Positions 52,376 through 61,785 of a stretch of DNA of 64,000 bases are shown piece after piece. Origin of the DNA: JACJXF01 sp964349045 (GTDB lineage: Bacteria; Bacteroidota; Bacteroidia; Bacteroidales; GCA-2748055); contig CAYGFI010000007.1 of the NCBI GenBank assembly GCA_964349045.1, positions 1 through 64,000 of the forward strand. The letters run 5' to 3'. Position numbers and translations under genes: made by a program. The first letter of the stretch is position 1, and each line of letters starts with the position of its first letter. Under the pieces are notes generated by a model. That model worked only from the letters and a program-made list of their open reading frames with translations. It ran no database searches and was not told where the DNA came from.

Positions 52376-55300
52376 ATGAAAACCACAACCCGCCTGTTGG
52401 TTATCCTGGTTTTTTTCGCTAAGCTTTCAGCCCAGGATGCCGGTTATCTCAAAAATGTTTACCATTACATCGAGAATACCTCGGTTTTTGAATTAAACCA
52501 GGAAGAAGGTCATGTTTCTCTGGCTCCGTTTAATTCTGTCGGGGAGGCTTTGAGCAAAAACCGGTATCAATCGCCATGGTCTTTGTCGCTGAATGGCACC
52601 TGGAAATTCCATTATGCTGATACTCCGGAAGGAACGCCGGAAGGATTCTACAATACTGACTTCAACGACCGGAAATGGGATACCATTCAGGTTCCTTCCA
52701 ATTGGGAAATGAAGGGATATTCCGATCCCCTGTTCCGAAATATCGCCACACCATTTCCGCCTGACCCTCCTAAGGTTCCCCGCGAATATAATCCGACAGG
52801 AAGTTACCGGAAGACATTTACCATTCCCGCCTCCTGGAAGGGCCGGGAAATTTTTCTTCGCCTTGAAAAAACGGCATCTGCTTCGTTTGTATGGATAAAC
52901 GGGAAAGAAGTTGGCTATAATGAAGGCGCGCATGAGCCCGCGGAGTATAATATTACAAAATACCTCAAAACGGGTCGTAATACCATTGCAGTCAATGTTT
53001 ACAAGTATTCCGACGGTTATTACCTCGAAGACCAGGATTACTGGCGCCTGGCAGGAATTTTTGACGATGTCTGGCTGTTTGCCGCCCCTGGCATGCATGT
53101 TTTTGACTGGTTTGCAACAACCGACCTGGATGAATCCTATACAAATGCAAAGCTTGACATTTCCGTTACGGTAAAGAATTATTTAAACACACCCCTGAAA
53201 GACTACCTCCTCAGGGCCACGTTGTTCGATTCGGAAAAGAATGCGGTTAAGGTCATAACTTCGGAAAAGTTTTCTGTTCTGAATAAAGCTTCGCAAAATA
53301 TTAAGCTGGGGGCAGATATTATTAATCCCGCAAAATGGTCGGCTGAACACCCGAATCTTTACTTCCTGGCGTTTGAACTAATTAATCCGGCAGGAAAAAC
53401 AGAAGAGGTGATCTCTGGCCGGATTGGTTTCAAGGAAACCGGGATACGGAACCAGGTTTTTTACCTCAATGGGATGCCTGTAAAGCTGAATGGAACGAAC
53501 AGCCATATGCAGCATCCCTTACATGGTCATACGATGGATGAAAGAACCATCATAGAGGATTTTAACCTGCTCAAACGGTACAACATAAATTGTGTGCGAA
53601 CCTCTCATTATCCGCCGGTGATAAGATACCTGGAGCTTGCTGACGAGTATGGTATTTACATAGTGGACGAAACAGGGGACGAGGCGCATGCAACTCAATT
53701 TGTTTCAGAATTGCCCGAATGGGAAGGAATGTACCGCGAGCGAGCCAGGAAAATGGTATTGCGCGACCGGAACCATCCCAGTGTACTTTTCTGGAGTGCC
53801 GGCAATGAGAGTGGGGAAGGGGTTAATATCTGCCATGTTATTGAAGAAGGCAGAAAATATGACCCTACCCGCTACTGGATGTACGGGGGAAACGCATTTG
53901 CACACCCGTGCGAGGAGATTATCGGGCCAAGATACCCTCAACTTTTCGAATTGATAACAAATGTACTTCTGGTACCTGAAAACATCGATCCCCGCCCGTC
54001 ATTTATGGATGAATACCTTGCTGTTACCGGAAATTCAGGCGGAGGTCTTGACGATTACTGGGAGGCCATTTATGCCCATCCCCGGAGCATGGGTGGAGCC
54101 ATCTGGGACTTTGTGAGCACCGGCATCACTGAAAAAGTACGGAGCATCAAGGACCTTTCAGGAAATAACATCCAGGTTAACCTTATGGGCAGAGCAAAAC
54201 TTGCCCCCGGGGTTACAGGGAAAGGGATTGATCTGAACGGCCATGACCAGTGGGTGGAAGTTTACCGTGATGAAGCCTTGGAGATTGACGGAAACCAGCT
54301 TACACTCTCCCTGTGGGTTTATCCCCGGGCCCTCAGCAGTTCGTCCGGGACTTTAATAACCAAGGGAAACTACCAGTTTGGGTTACGCCAGACAGGAAAA
54401 GATTCGCTTGAATTCTATGTAACAACAAACCGGAAAAATATTGTAAGAATTGAACTTCCATCCAATTGGGAGTATAACTGGCATAAGGTTGAAGCGGTGT
54501 ACAACGGGTCGGATATCTCACTGTTTATCGATGGAAAAGAAAGCAAACGTAAGTCAGTCTCAGGCAATATTCTGAACGCGCCGTTTCCGGTAAATATCGG
54601 AAGAAATGTTGAAATCCACGGTCAGGAGACCTATGTTTACATCTGCGATGCCATCATTGACGAGGTTGGGATCTTTGATAAGGTTATCCCTTTAAACTTA
54701 TTGAAATCTCCCAGTGCTGAACTGAAAAAACAGGCAGGTTTGTGGCTGGATTTTGAGGAAATAACCACAGGAGGCAACTTTTTCAGTTACGGTATCGGCG
54801 CCAGGACATATGGATCCATTTGGCCCGACAGGCAGCCGCAGCCTGAAATGATGCAAATAAAGAAATCAGCACAACCCGTTAAGACACAGTTTGTTTCAGC
54901 TGAAAAGGGAGAGGTGGAGATACTAAACCGGTATCTTTTCACTGATCTTAATGAATTAAATACCATTTGGATGGTTCAGGCTGATGATAAAATAATTCAG
55001 GAAGGGGAAATGACCGTTTCACTCCAACCCGGGAAAAAGAAAGTTGTGACCATACCGTTTAAAAAGCCTGAAATCATAGAAGGTGTGGAATACCGGCTGC
55101 TGATTAGTTTCCGGCAAAAAGAAAAAAGCAGGTGGGCAGATGCCGGTTATGAAATTGCATGGGACCAAATGGAACTGCCCTGGTACAAACCGGTTCAGAC
55201 CATCGCGGAGAAATCCCGGATTCCGATGAATGTGGTTGATGGAAAGGATGAATTAACCATTACAGGGAAAGATTTCCGCTACGTTTTTATTAAAAATGCA

Positions 55301-56137
55301 GGAACTTTTTCCTCTTTGCAATTCCAGGGAAAAGAGCTTATCAGGGAAGGAGCCCGCATGAATGTTTGGCGTGCCCCACTCGCCAATGAAACAGACGAAT
55401 GGACATTCCGGTCGGCAAACTTTAAGCACATTCTTGAAGGGTACGGGCATATGGCAGCTACAGAGTGGTACTCAGCGGGCCTCGATAAGCTGAAAGTTTA
55501 CCCTGAGGATTTTGGCTGGGAAACACTGAAGGACAGCACTATTTTAATCGAAGTAAAGAATGTTATGGTCCTCGGAAACAAGAAAGGCGCCTTCTTTAAC
55601 AATTTCAGGTACATTGTTCAGAATACCGGCGAAATAACGCTTGAACACACAATTATACCGAACGGCATAATGCCGGCCTGGCTTCCCCGCATCGGATTAA
55701 TGTGGGTACTGGATAAAAGCCTGGAACAAGTGCAATACTATGGCCGCGGCCCTGAAGAGAACTATCCTGACCGTAAAACAGGGTACAAGGTAGGTACCTA
55801 TAAAACCACGGTAAAAGAGATGTATGTACCTTACCTGATTCCCCAGGATTATGGCTTAAGGACCGATAACCGCTGGGTGAAAATGGTGGATGCTAACGGC
55901 GTTGGCCTTGAATTTAAAGGAAATACCTTATTTAATTTCAGCGCTCACCCATATTCAACTGATAATCTCACAAAAGCCCTTTACACCTATCAACTGCATC
56001 CCTATGACGGGATTACGTTTAATTTCGATTACGCCACCAGCGGGTTAGGATGCACTGCCAAATCAGTCTTTACTGAATATCAGGTTACACCAAAGCGGTA
56101 TGACTTTATTATGTCCATTAAACCCGTTAAACAATGA
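52376..56137 (+). CDS. LacZ-type GH2 beta-galactosidase with LamG domain inserted in the barrel
   Basis: The 1253-aa exported protein (signal to about residue 20) has a LacZ-like start, jelly roll and Ig domain. Its TIM barrel includes RTSHYPPVIRYLELADEYG, FWSAGNESGEG with acid/base Glu478, and FMDEYLAVTGNSGG with nucleophile Glu546. After the last barrel strand (GGAIWDFV, 573-580) a LamG/concanavalin-like domain of ~220 residues is inserted, and the barrel then resumes with YGIGARTYGSIWPD at 805. The Bgal small-chain domain ends the protein (YGRGPEENYPDRKTG). The insertion probably binds glycan near the active site. It overlaps the next gene by 4 bp (ATGA). Confidence 0.88.
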   Translation: MKTTTRLLVILVFFAKLSAQDAGYLKNVYHYIENTSVFELNQEEGHVSLAPFNSVGEALSKNRYQSPWSLSLNGTWKFHYADTPEGTPEGFYNTDFNDRKWDTIQVPSNWEMKGYSDPLFRNIATPFPPDPPKVPREYNPTGSYRKTFTIPASWKGREIFLRLEKTASASFVWINGKEVGYNEGAHEPAEYNITKYLKTGRNTIAVNVYKYSDGYYLEDQDYWRLAGIFDDVWLFAAPGMHVFDWFATTDLDESYTNAKLDISVTVKNYLNTPLKDYLLRATLFDSEKNAVKVITSEKFSVLNKASQNIKLGADIINPAKWSAEHPNLYFLAFELINPAGKTEEVISGRIGFKETGIRNQVFYLNGMPVKLNGTNSHMQHPLHGHTMDERTIIEDFNLLKRYNINCVRTSHYPPVIRYLELADEYGIYIVDETGDEAHATQFVSELPEWEGMYRERARKMVLRDRNHPSVLFWSAGNESGEGVNICHVIEEGRKYDPTRYWMYGGNAFAHPCEEIIGPRYPQLFELITNVLLVPENIDPRPSFMDEYLAVTGNSGGGLDDYWEAIYAHPRSMGGAIWDFVSTGITEKVRSIKDLSGNNIQVNLMGRAKLAPGVTGKGIDLNGHDQWVEVYRDEALEIDGNQLTLSLWVYPRALSSSSGTLITKGNYQFGLRQTGKDSLEFYVTTNRKNIVRIELPSNWEYNWHKVEAVYNGSDISLFIDGKESKRKSVSGNILNAPFPVNIGRNVEIHGQETYVYICDAIIDEVGIFDKVIPLNLLKSPSAELKKQAGLWLDFEEITTGGNFFSYGIGARTYGSIWPDRQPQPEMMQIKKSAQPVKTQFVSAEKGEVEILNRYLFTDLNELNTIWMVQADDKIIQEGEMTVSLQPGKKKVVTIPFKKPEIIEGVEYRLLISFRQKEKSRWADAGYEIAWDQMELPWYKPVQTIAEKSRIPMNVVDGKDELTITGKDFRYVFIKNAGTFSSLQFQGKELIREGARMNVWRAPLANETDEWTFRSANFKHILEGYGHMAATEWYSAGLDKLKVYPEDFGWETLKDSTILIEVKNVMVLGNKKGAFFNNFRYIVQNTGEITLEHTIIPNGIMPAWLPRIGLMWVLDKSLEQVQYYGRGPEENYPDRKTGYKVGTYKTTVKEMYVPYLIPQDYGLRTDNRWVKMVDANGVGLEFKGNTLFNFSAHPYSTDNLTKALYTYQLHPYDGITFNFDYATSGLGCTAKSVFTEYQVTPKRYDFIMSIKPVKQ

Positions 56138-58227
56138 ATACCATGAGTTCATCCCCGGTAAACCATGCAGGAACATTCTTTTTTCTTTTTGCAATAACAG
56201 TCATTTTGACCGGAGCCTGTGCAAAACATGAAAATTCATCACTTGAATTGTTTAATCCGAAGACCTTCGATCCGGAACTGGTACGTTCCGTCAACGGAGA
56301 TTCAATCTGTTTCGAAGACGGTGCGCTTGTAATTGTGTTTGTCCCCGGGAAATATGGTTCAACCGTTGAGATTAGACCTCCGGCCGGGTTATGGGATGCT
56401 TCCGGGTATCGTTTTGTCCGTTGTGAAATCGAAAATCAGGGAAGCGCACCCCAATTGGCTGAGTTAGGCTTCGGAGAATATGACCTGACGCTGGGAGGAA
56501 CTCTTGTTCCTCCCGGAGGAAAGAAAATCCTCAAAGCGGCCATTTTCAGGAAAAACCATCCCTCCTGCATCGATAGTTTATTCCCGGTAATGCACGGAAA
56601 GCCTGACGGTGTTCTGAGAGGCTGGATGGACAGTACCTGTGATTCCATTGAGTACATCAAGCTGCTTTTTCCTGCCGCGATTGCCGGAAATTCTGTGAGG
56701 ATCGGAAGAATTTGGTTTGAAGATCCTTACGTTCTGCTGACAGAAAATGAATTAAGAGAAAAGTATTTTCCGTTTATCGACAGGTTTGGCCAGTTTATGT
56801 ACAGGGAATGGCCCGGGAAAATTAAAACCGAAAAAGACCTGACCGACTTAAATAAGCAAGAGTTGGCCGACCTGGCAGCAAGCCCGGGGGCTACCGGCTG
56901 GAATAAATACGGAGGATGGGAGGATGGCCCTCAGTTGCAGGCAACAGGGCGGTTCAGAGTTGATAAACATGAAGGCAGGTGGTGGCTTGTAGATCCCGAA
57001 GGAAAGCTTTTCTGGTCGAATGGCTTTGATTGTGTTGAATTTGGGCGCCAGTCGCAAACCCGGGTTTCCGGCCGCGAACATTTTTTCTCATACCTTCCGG
57101 GAGATGAAAGCCCTGAATCAGCCCTGTATGGAACCATGGGCGATAATAAAAAGCTGAAAAACCTCAGCTTTCATCTTGTTAACCTTTACAGAAAGTACGG
57201 TCCGGCATGGAAGGAAACAGCCATGCAGCAGATCCATACGCGCCTGCGTAGCTGGGGATTTAATACCATCGGAAACTGGTCCGATAGTGAGATCTATTTT
57301 ATGAGGAAAACTCCCTATGTTTTAACCATTAACAGTAAAAGGACAGGATTGATTGCCGATCCGTACCTCCCTGGCTATAGCCAGGATTTGTCGGGATTGC
57401 TATCTGAAAAACTGGAGGAGATGAACGACCCGTGGTGTATCGGGGTATTTATCGACAATGAATTAAAATGGGGGGTTAAATGGGCCCCGAAAATTGCCGA
57501 ACAGATACAGATGGCTCCTGAAGATCAACCGGCAAAAATGGCATTCCGGGACAGGATGGTCAGGAAATACAAAAACATTGGAGCACTGAATAAATCGTGG
57601 GGTACTTTATTCGCTTCATGGGAGCAGATTCTTCAGAGCCGGAAGGTAATCCCCGGGGCAGCTGCCGATATGAAGGAATTTATGATCGAATTTGCCACGC
57701 TCTATCACTCTGTATGCCGCAATGCAGTCAGGGAGCAGGTTCCTGAACTCTTATACCTTGGCAGCCGGATGGATTTTCACCTCTACCCGGAGGATACTTC
57801 CCTTAACGACATGATCAAGGTAGCCTCAAAATACTGCGATATTGTAAGTTTTAACCGGTACAGGTACACCTGTGCAGAACTTATCCCTCCCGATGGCGGA
57901 GACTACCCTGTTATTATTGGTGAATACCACTTTGGAAGCCTTGAAACAGGGCTTCTCCAGCCTGGGCTCCGTTATGCTGCCGACCAGGATGAAAGGGCAG
58001 AACTCTTTAGTTTTTATCTTAAAAGCGCCATTGAAAATCCTTACATGGTTGGAGCCCATTGGTTTCAACTGGTGGACCAGTCGGTAGCCGGCAGGGGTGA
58101 TGGCGAAAATTACCAGGCCGGGTTCCTTACGGCAGGAGATATCCCTCAGCAGGAAATGATCATCAAATCAAGGGAAACCGGGTATAAGATGTACAAACTA
58201 CGAACTGAAAGCAAACTAAACAACTAA
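56134..58227 (+). CDS. GH50-like beta-agarase-family lipoprotein
   Basis: The 697-aa protein has a lipobox (ILTGAC, Cys29), an N-terminal beta-sandwich, and a GH50-type barrel: FIDRFGQFMYREWPGKIK at 214-231, WNKYGGWEDGPQLQATGRF, and WWLVDPEGKLFWSNG. VFIDNELKWG gives acid/base Glu443 and PVIIGEYHFGSLE gives nucleophile Glu597; GAHWFQLVDQSVAGRGDGEN completes the typical GH50 C-terminus. It is closer to classic GH50 than its two neighbours. Known GH50 enzymes release neoagarobiose from agarose, but substrate here is inference. It overlaps the GH2 gene by 4 bp and precedes the DUF5107 gene by 5 bp. Confidence 0.78.
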   Translation: MNTMSSSPVNHAGTFFFLFAITVILTGACAKHENSSLELFNPKTFDPELVRSVNGDSICFEDGALVIVFVPGKYGSTVEIRPPAGLWDASGYRFVRCEIENQGSAPQLAELGFGEYDLTLGGTLVPPGGKKILKAAIFRKNHPSCIDSLFPVMHGKPDGVLRGWMDSTCDSIEYIKLLFPAAIAGNSVRIGRIWFEDPYVLLTENELREKYFPFIDRFGQFMYREWPGKIKTEKDLTDLNKQELADLAASPGATGWNKYGGWEDGPQLQATGRFRVDKHEGRWWLVDPEGKLFWSNGFDCVEFGRQSQTRVSGREHFFSYLPGDESPESALYGTMGDNKKLKNLSFHLVNLYRKYGPAWKETAMQQIHTRLRSWGFNTIGNWSDSEIYFMRKTPYVLTINSKRTGLIADPYLPGYSQDLSGLLSEKLEEMNDPWCIGVFIDNELKWGVKWAPKIAEQIQMAPEDQPAKMAFRDRMVRKYKNIGALNKSWGTLFASWEQILQSRKVIPGAAADMKEFMIEFATLYHSVCRNAVREQVPELLYLGSRMDFHLYPEDTSLNDMIKVASKYCDIVSFNRYRYTCAELIPPDGGDYPVIIGEYHFGSLETGLLQPGLRYAADQDERAELFSFYLKSAIENPYMVGAHWFQLVDQSVAGRGDGENYQAGFLTAGDIPQQEMIIKSRETGYKMYKLRTESKLNN

Positions 58228-58232
58228 GCATT

Positions 58233-61200
58233 ATGATCAATTTACGCCTGTTTACCGGAATAATGCTCTTGCTAAGCATTACCCAAAGCTGCAACCAGCC
58301 TGACATACGCGACACCAAACAAGTAAAAATCTGGGAGGAATCCACGCTCATTCCTACTTATGTTGTTGACCCTGCAAGTACCACTCCCAGGTTCTACGAC
58401 GGCCGGGCATACCAGGGAGCCCAGGGAAGGGTGTACCCTTACCCGATAAATGAGAATCTCTCCAGAAGGAAAGTTGACAGGGAATACCTTATGGTTTATA
58501 TTGAAAATGAATATATTAAAGTTGATGTTTTACCGGAGATAGGCGGCCGCTTATGGGGAGCATTGGACAAAACAAACAACCATGAATTCATCTATCGCCA
58601 ACATGTAGTTAAACCTGCTCTTGTTGGAATGCTGGGAGCCTGGCTGGAAGGTGGGATTGAATGGAATTTTCCTCATCACCACAGGCCGAATGCATTTATG
58701 CCGGTGGATTATGACATCAGGGAAAATCCTGACGGTAGCGCAACCCTTTGGATCGGTGAACTGGAGATCCGGGACCGGATGAAATTTATGCTTGGGATAT
58801 CAGTCTATCCCGGAAAATCGTATTTCGAGGTTACATTCCACCCTATTAACGCAACGCCCTTCACAAATTCGTTTCTCTATTTCGCCAATACAAGCGTTCA
58901 TACCAACGATAATTACCAGGTATTGTTCCCCCCTTCAACGGTATTGGGAACCTATCATGCCAAAAACGAATTTTTGAAGTGGCCCATATCACACGAAGTA
59001 TTTAATGATGTTGATTATACCAGGGGAGTTGATGTTAGCTGGTGGAAGAACCACGAGGAGTGGACCTCCATTTTCGCTTACAATTATGAGGATGATTTCG
59101 TTGGGGGGTATGACCATGGAATAGGGGCGGGGACGATGATCGTATCCAACCATAACATAGCCCCGGGGAAAAAATTCTGGACATGGAGCAATGGCCCCCG
59201 CGGTAAGATGTGGGATAAATCCCTTACAGATTCTGATGGCCCTGCCCTCGAATTAATGGTGGGAGGGTATTCAGACAATCAGCCGGATTATAGCTGGCTT
59301 CAGCCTTATGAGTCGAAGTACCTTAAACAATACTGGTACCCGATACGGGGAATTAATGGCGTGAAAAATGCCGGCATCGATGCTGCCGTCAACCTTGAAT
59401 TTCCGGTAAATGGCAAACTCAGTCTTGGATTTAACACAACTTCCCGGCAGGAAAATGCAAAAGTATTAGTCACCATAAAGGATAAAACAATTTTTGAACA
59501 GAAAATTACGATCGATCCTGCCAATCCCTTCATAAAGGAGATCGGCGTTCCCCTAAATACAATTCAGACAGATGTCAGAGTGACTTTGTCTTCGGTTGAA
59601 GGGAAGGAGTTGATAAGCTATCAACCGGCTGAGAATCCTGATTTGCCATTTCCGGAAGTTACCAGGCCGCCAAAATCCCCGAAGGAAATCAGTTCTGTGG
59701 AGGAGCTTTACCAGGCCGGCTTAAGGATTTCCCAGTTTCACAGCGCAAGCCTGGAACCATACCCGTATTATGAAGAGGCCCTCAGCCGGGATCCTGGAGA
59801 CTACAGGGTCAACACAGCCCTTGGCTTACTCTATCTAAGGAGAGGTATTTACGATAAGGCCGAAAATCACCTGCGGGCCGCGGTTAAAAGAATAACGCAG
59901 AATCACACAAAACCAAGGGACGGAGAGGCTTATTATTACCTGGGACTGTGCCAGAGATTCAGGGGAGAGGAAAAGGAAGCCTATAAAAACTTCTACCAGG
60001 CAACGTGGAGCTACGCGTTTCATTCAGCCGCGTATTTTCAGCTTGCACAAATGGACTTTAGTCGGGGTAACTACGATCTGGTGCTTGAAAACATTGATCG
60101 TTCACTCACAACAAACGCAAACAACACCAGGGCAAGGAACCTTAAATCTGCCCTTCTCAGAAAGCAGAATTTGCCTGCGCTTGCATTGGAAGTAAGCAGC
60201 GGGACAATGGAGTTTGACCCTCTCGATTTTGGGTCCCGTTTCGAGAGTTTCCTGGCCAACAAATTGTTGGGTAACAACCCCGAATCCGGCAAAATTTTAC
60301 TGGAACTGAAGAGAAAGATGAGGGGATATTCTGAGTCTTGCCTCGAACTATCCCTCGAATATGCCAATGCCGGTTTAATTGATGAGGCAATCGAAGTTCT
60401 TTCTGATTCTGAACTCACGAGCCTGGGAACGATTGGAGATTCGCCAATGAGAGAATATTATCTTGGCTTTTTCTGTTCAAAGAAAGGCGATTCTTCAAAA
60501 GCTCTTGATCATTTGAAGAAGGCATCAATGATGTCACCTGATTATTGTTTCCCATTCAGGCTCGAAGAAATCGAAATACTGGAGACTGCCCGCAGCATCA
60601 ATCCTTCCGATTCAAAAGCGCCATTCTATCTCGGAAATCTGCTGTTTGAAATGCAACCTGAAAAAGCTATCAGCTTTTGGGAAAAATCATCGGAACTGGA
60701 TGGTTCATTCGCCCTTGTGCACAGGAATCTTGGAATGGCATATTACAAAACATACAATGATATCGCCAGGTCTGTGGCAAGTTACGAAAAAGCTGTTTCA
60801 TTGAACCGGTCAGAACAAAGATGGTTTTTTGAACTGGACCTGATCTATGCTGCGGCGAGGACAGATCCCGTGAAACGGCTCAAACTCTTAATGGATAACC
60901 GGGAGGTTATTGAGAATAATAACGTTGTTGATGCGCTGTCACGGATCATATTGCTGCTCGTGCAATCGGGCAGGTATGATGAAGCCCTTGCAATGTGCGG
61001 TAGTCGTGATTTTCCGCAATGGGAAGGCGTTGATAAGATGTACGGATCCTATCTGAATGCCTGCCTCCTCAGGGGATACGGACATCTGAGGGCCGGTCGC
61101 TACAAAGAAGCGCTCAATGATGGTTTTACTGCGCAGAAATACCCTGAAAATATGATGGTCGCTGAAGAGTACAGGGGAGGTCGGGCCTGCGAGGCATATT

Positions 61201-61601
61201 ATTTCGTTGGCCTGGTTTATGAAAAGATGGGCAATCTTAAAAATGCCAGGGAAGCATGGACAAAAGCGGTCAATCTGCGCCAAAACGATCAGCTTTCAGA
61301 TATATATTTTTACAAGGCCATGTGTTTAAAAAAGCTTGGAAAAACGGATGAGGCCGGTAAAATATTTAACGGACTGATCAGCTATGGAAAAGAAAGACTT
61401 GAAAGGGAAGAAATAGACTTCTTTGCAAAATTCGGGGAACGCCTGACACCTGACGACCGAAAGGCTGATGCACATTATCTTATCGGCCTTGGATACCTGG
61501 GCAAGGATATGCAGCAGGAAGCTAAAAAGGAATTTTCCGATGCGGAAAAGCTAAATATGAACCATATCTGGGCGAAAGAATATCTGTCCAGGTTGCAGTA
61601 A
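58233..61601 (+). CDS. DUF5107 and TPR-repeat lipoprotein
   Basis: The 1122-aa protein has a lipobox (ITQSC, Cys20) and a DUF5107 beta-rich domain (about 40-340) with EYIKVDVLPEIGGRLWGALD and GAWLEGGIEWNFPHHHRPNA, features shared with aldose-epimerase-like galactose-mutarotase folds. From about residue 490 to the end there are many tetratricopeptide repeats (for example YDKAENHLRAAVKR and AYYYLGLCQRF). The pairing suggests a sugar-binding or sugar-processing head on a scaffold that docks partner enzymes. DUF5107 activity is not established. It sits between two GH50-like genes. Confidence 0.8.
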   Translation: MINLRLFTGIMLLLSITQSCNQPDIRDTKQVKIWEESTLIPTYVVDPASTTPRFYDGRAYQGAQGRVYPYPINENLSRRKVDREYLMVYIENEYIKVDVLPEIGGRLWGALDKTNNHEFIYRQHVVKPALVGMLGAWLEGGIEWNFPHHHRPNAFMPVDYDIRENPDGSATLWIGELEIRDRMKFMLGISVYPGKSYFEVTFHPINATPFTNSFLYFANTSVHTNDNYQVLFPPSTVLGTYHAKNEFLKWPISHEVFNDVDYTRGVDVSWWKNHEEWTSIFAYNYEDDFVGGYDHGIGAGTMIVSNHNIAPGKKFWTWSNGPRGKMWDKSLTDSDGPALELMVGGYSDNQPDYSWLQPYESKYLKQYWYPIRGINGVKNAGIDAAVNLEFPVNGKLSLGFNTTSRQENAKVLVTIKDKTIFEQKITIDPANPFIKEIGVPLNTIQTDVRVTLSSVEGKELISYQPAENPDLPFPEVTRPPKSPKEISSVEELYQAGLRISQFHSASLEPYPYYEEALSRDPGDYRVNTALGLLYLRRGIYDKAENHLRAAVKRITQNHTKPRDGEAYYYLGLCQRFRGEEKEAYKNFYQATWSYAFHSAAYFQLAQMDFSRGNYDLVLENIDRSLTTNANNTRARNLKSALLRKQNLPALALEVSSGTMEFDPLDFGSRFESFLANKLLGNNPESGKILLELKRKMRGYSESCLELSLEYANAGLIDEAIEVLSDSELTSLGTIGDSPMREYYLGFFCSKKGDSSKALDHLKKASMMSPDYCFPFRLEEIEILETARSINPSDSKAPFYLGNLLFEMQPEKAISFWEKSSELDGSFALVHRNLGMAYYKTYNDIARSVASYEKAVSLNRSEQRWFFELDLIYAAARTDPVKRLKLLMDNREVIENNNVVDALSRIILLLVQSGRYDEALAMCGSRDFPQWEGVDKMYGSYLNACLLRGYGHLRAGRYKEALNDGFTAQKYPENMMVAEEYRGGRACEAYYFVGLVYEKMGNLKNAREAWTKAVNLRQNDQLSDIYFYKAMCLKKLGKTDEAGKIFNGLISYGKERLEREEIDFFAKFGERLTPDDRKADAHYLIGLGYLGKDMQQEAKKEFSDAEKLNMNHIWAKEYLSRLQ

Positions 61602-61785
61602 GCCGGAAGGCATAACACCAGGTTTACTGTGTGCTGCCGGATTTGAAAATTCCAATAAAATATTGATTACAGAATTAATTACAGCCGAAAAACCGGAAAG
61701 ATCAGACAACAATGCAAATCACACAGTGGCTCTTTCTATTTTCGGTAAAACAGGTTAATAAAATAAATAACTTAAACCAGAAAAG

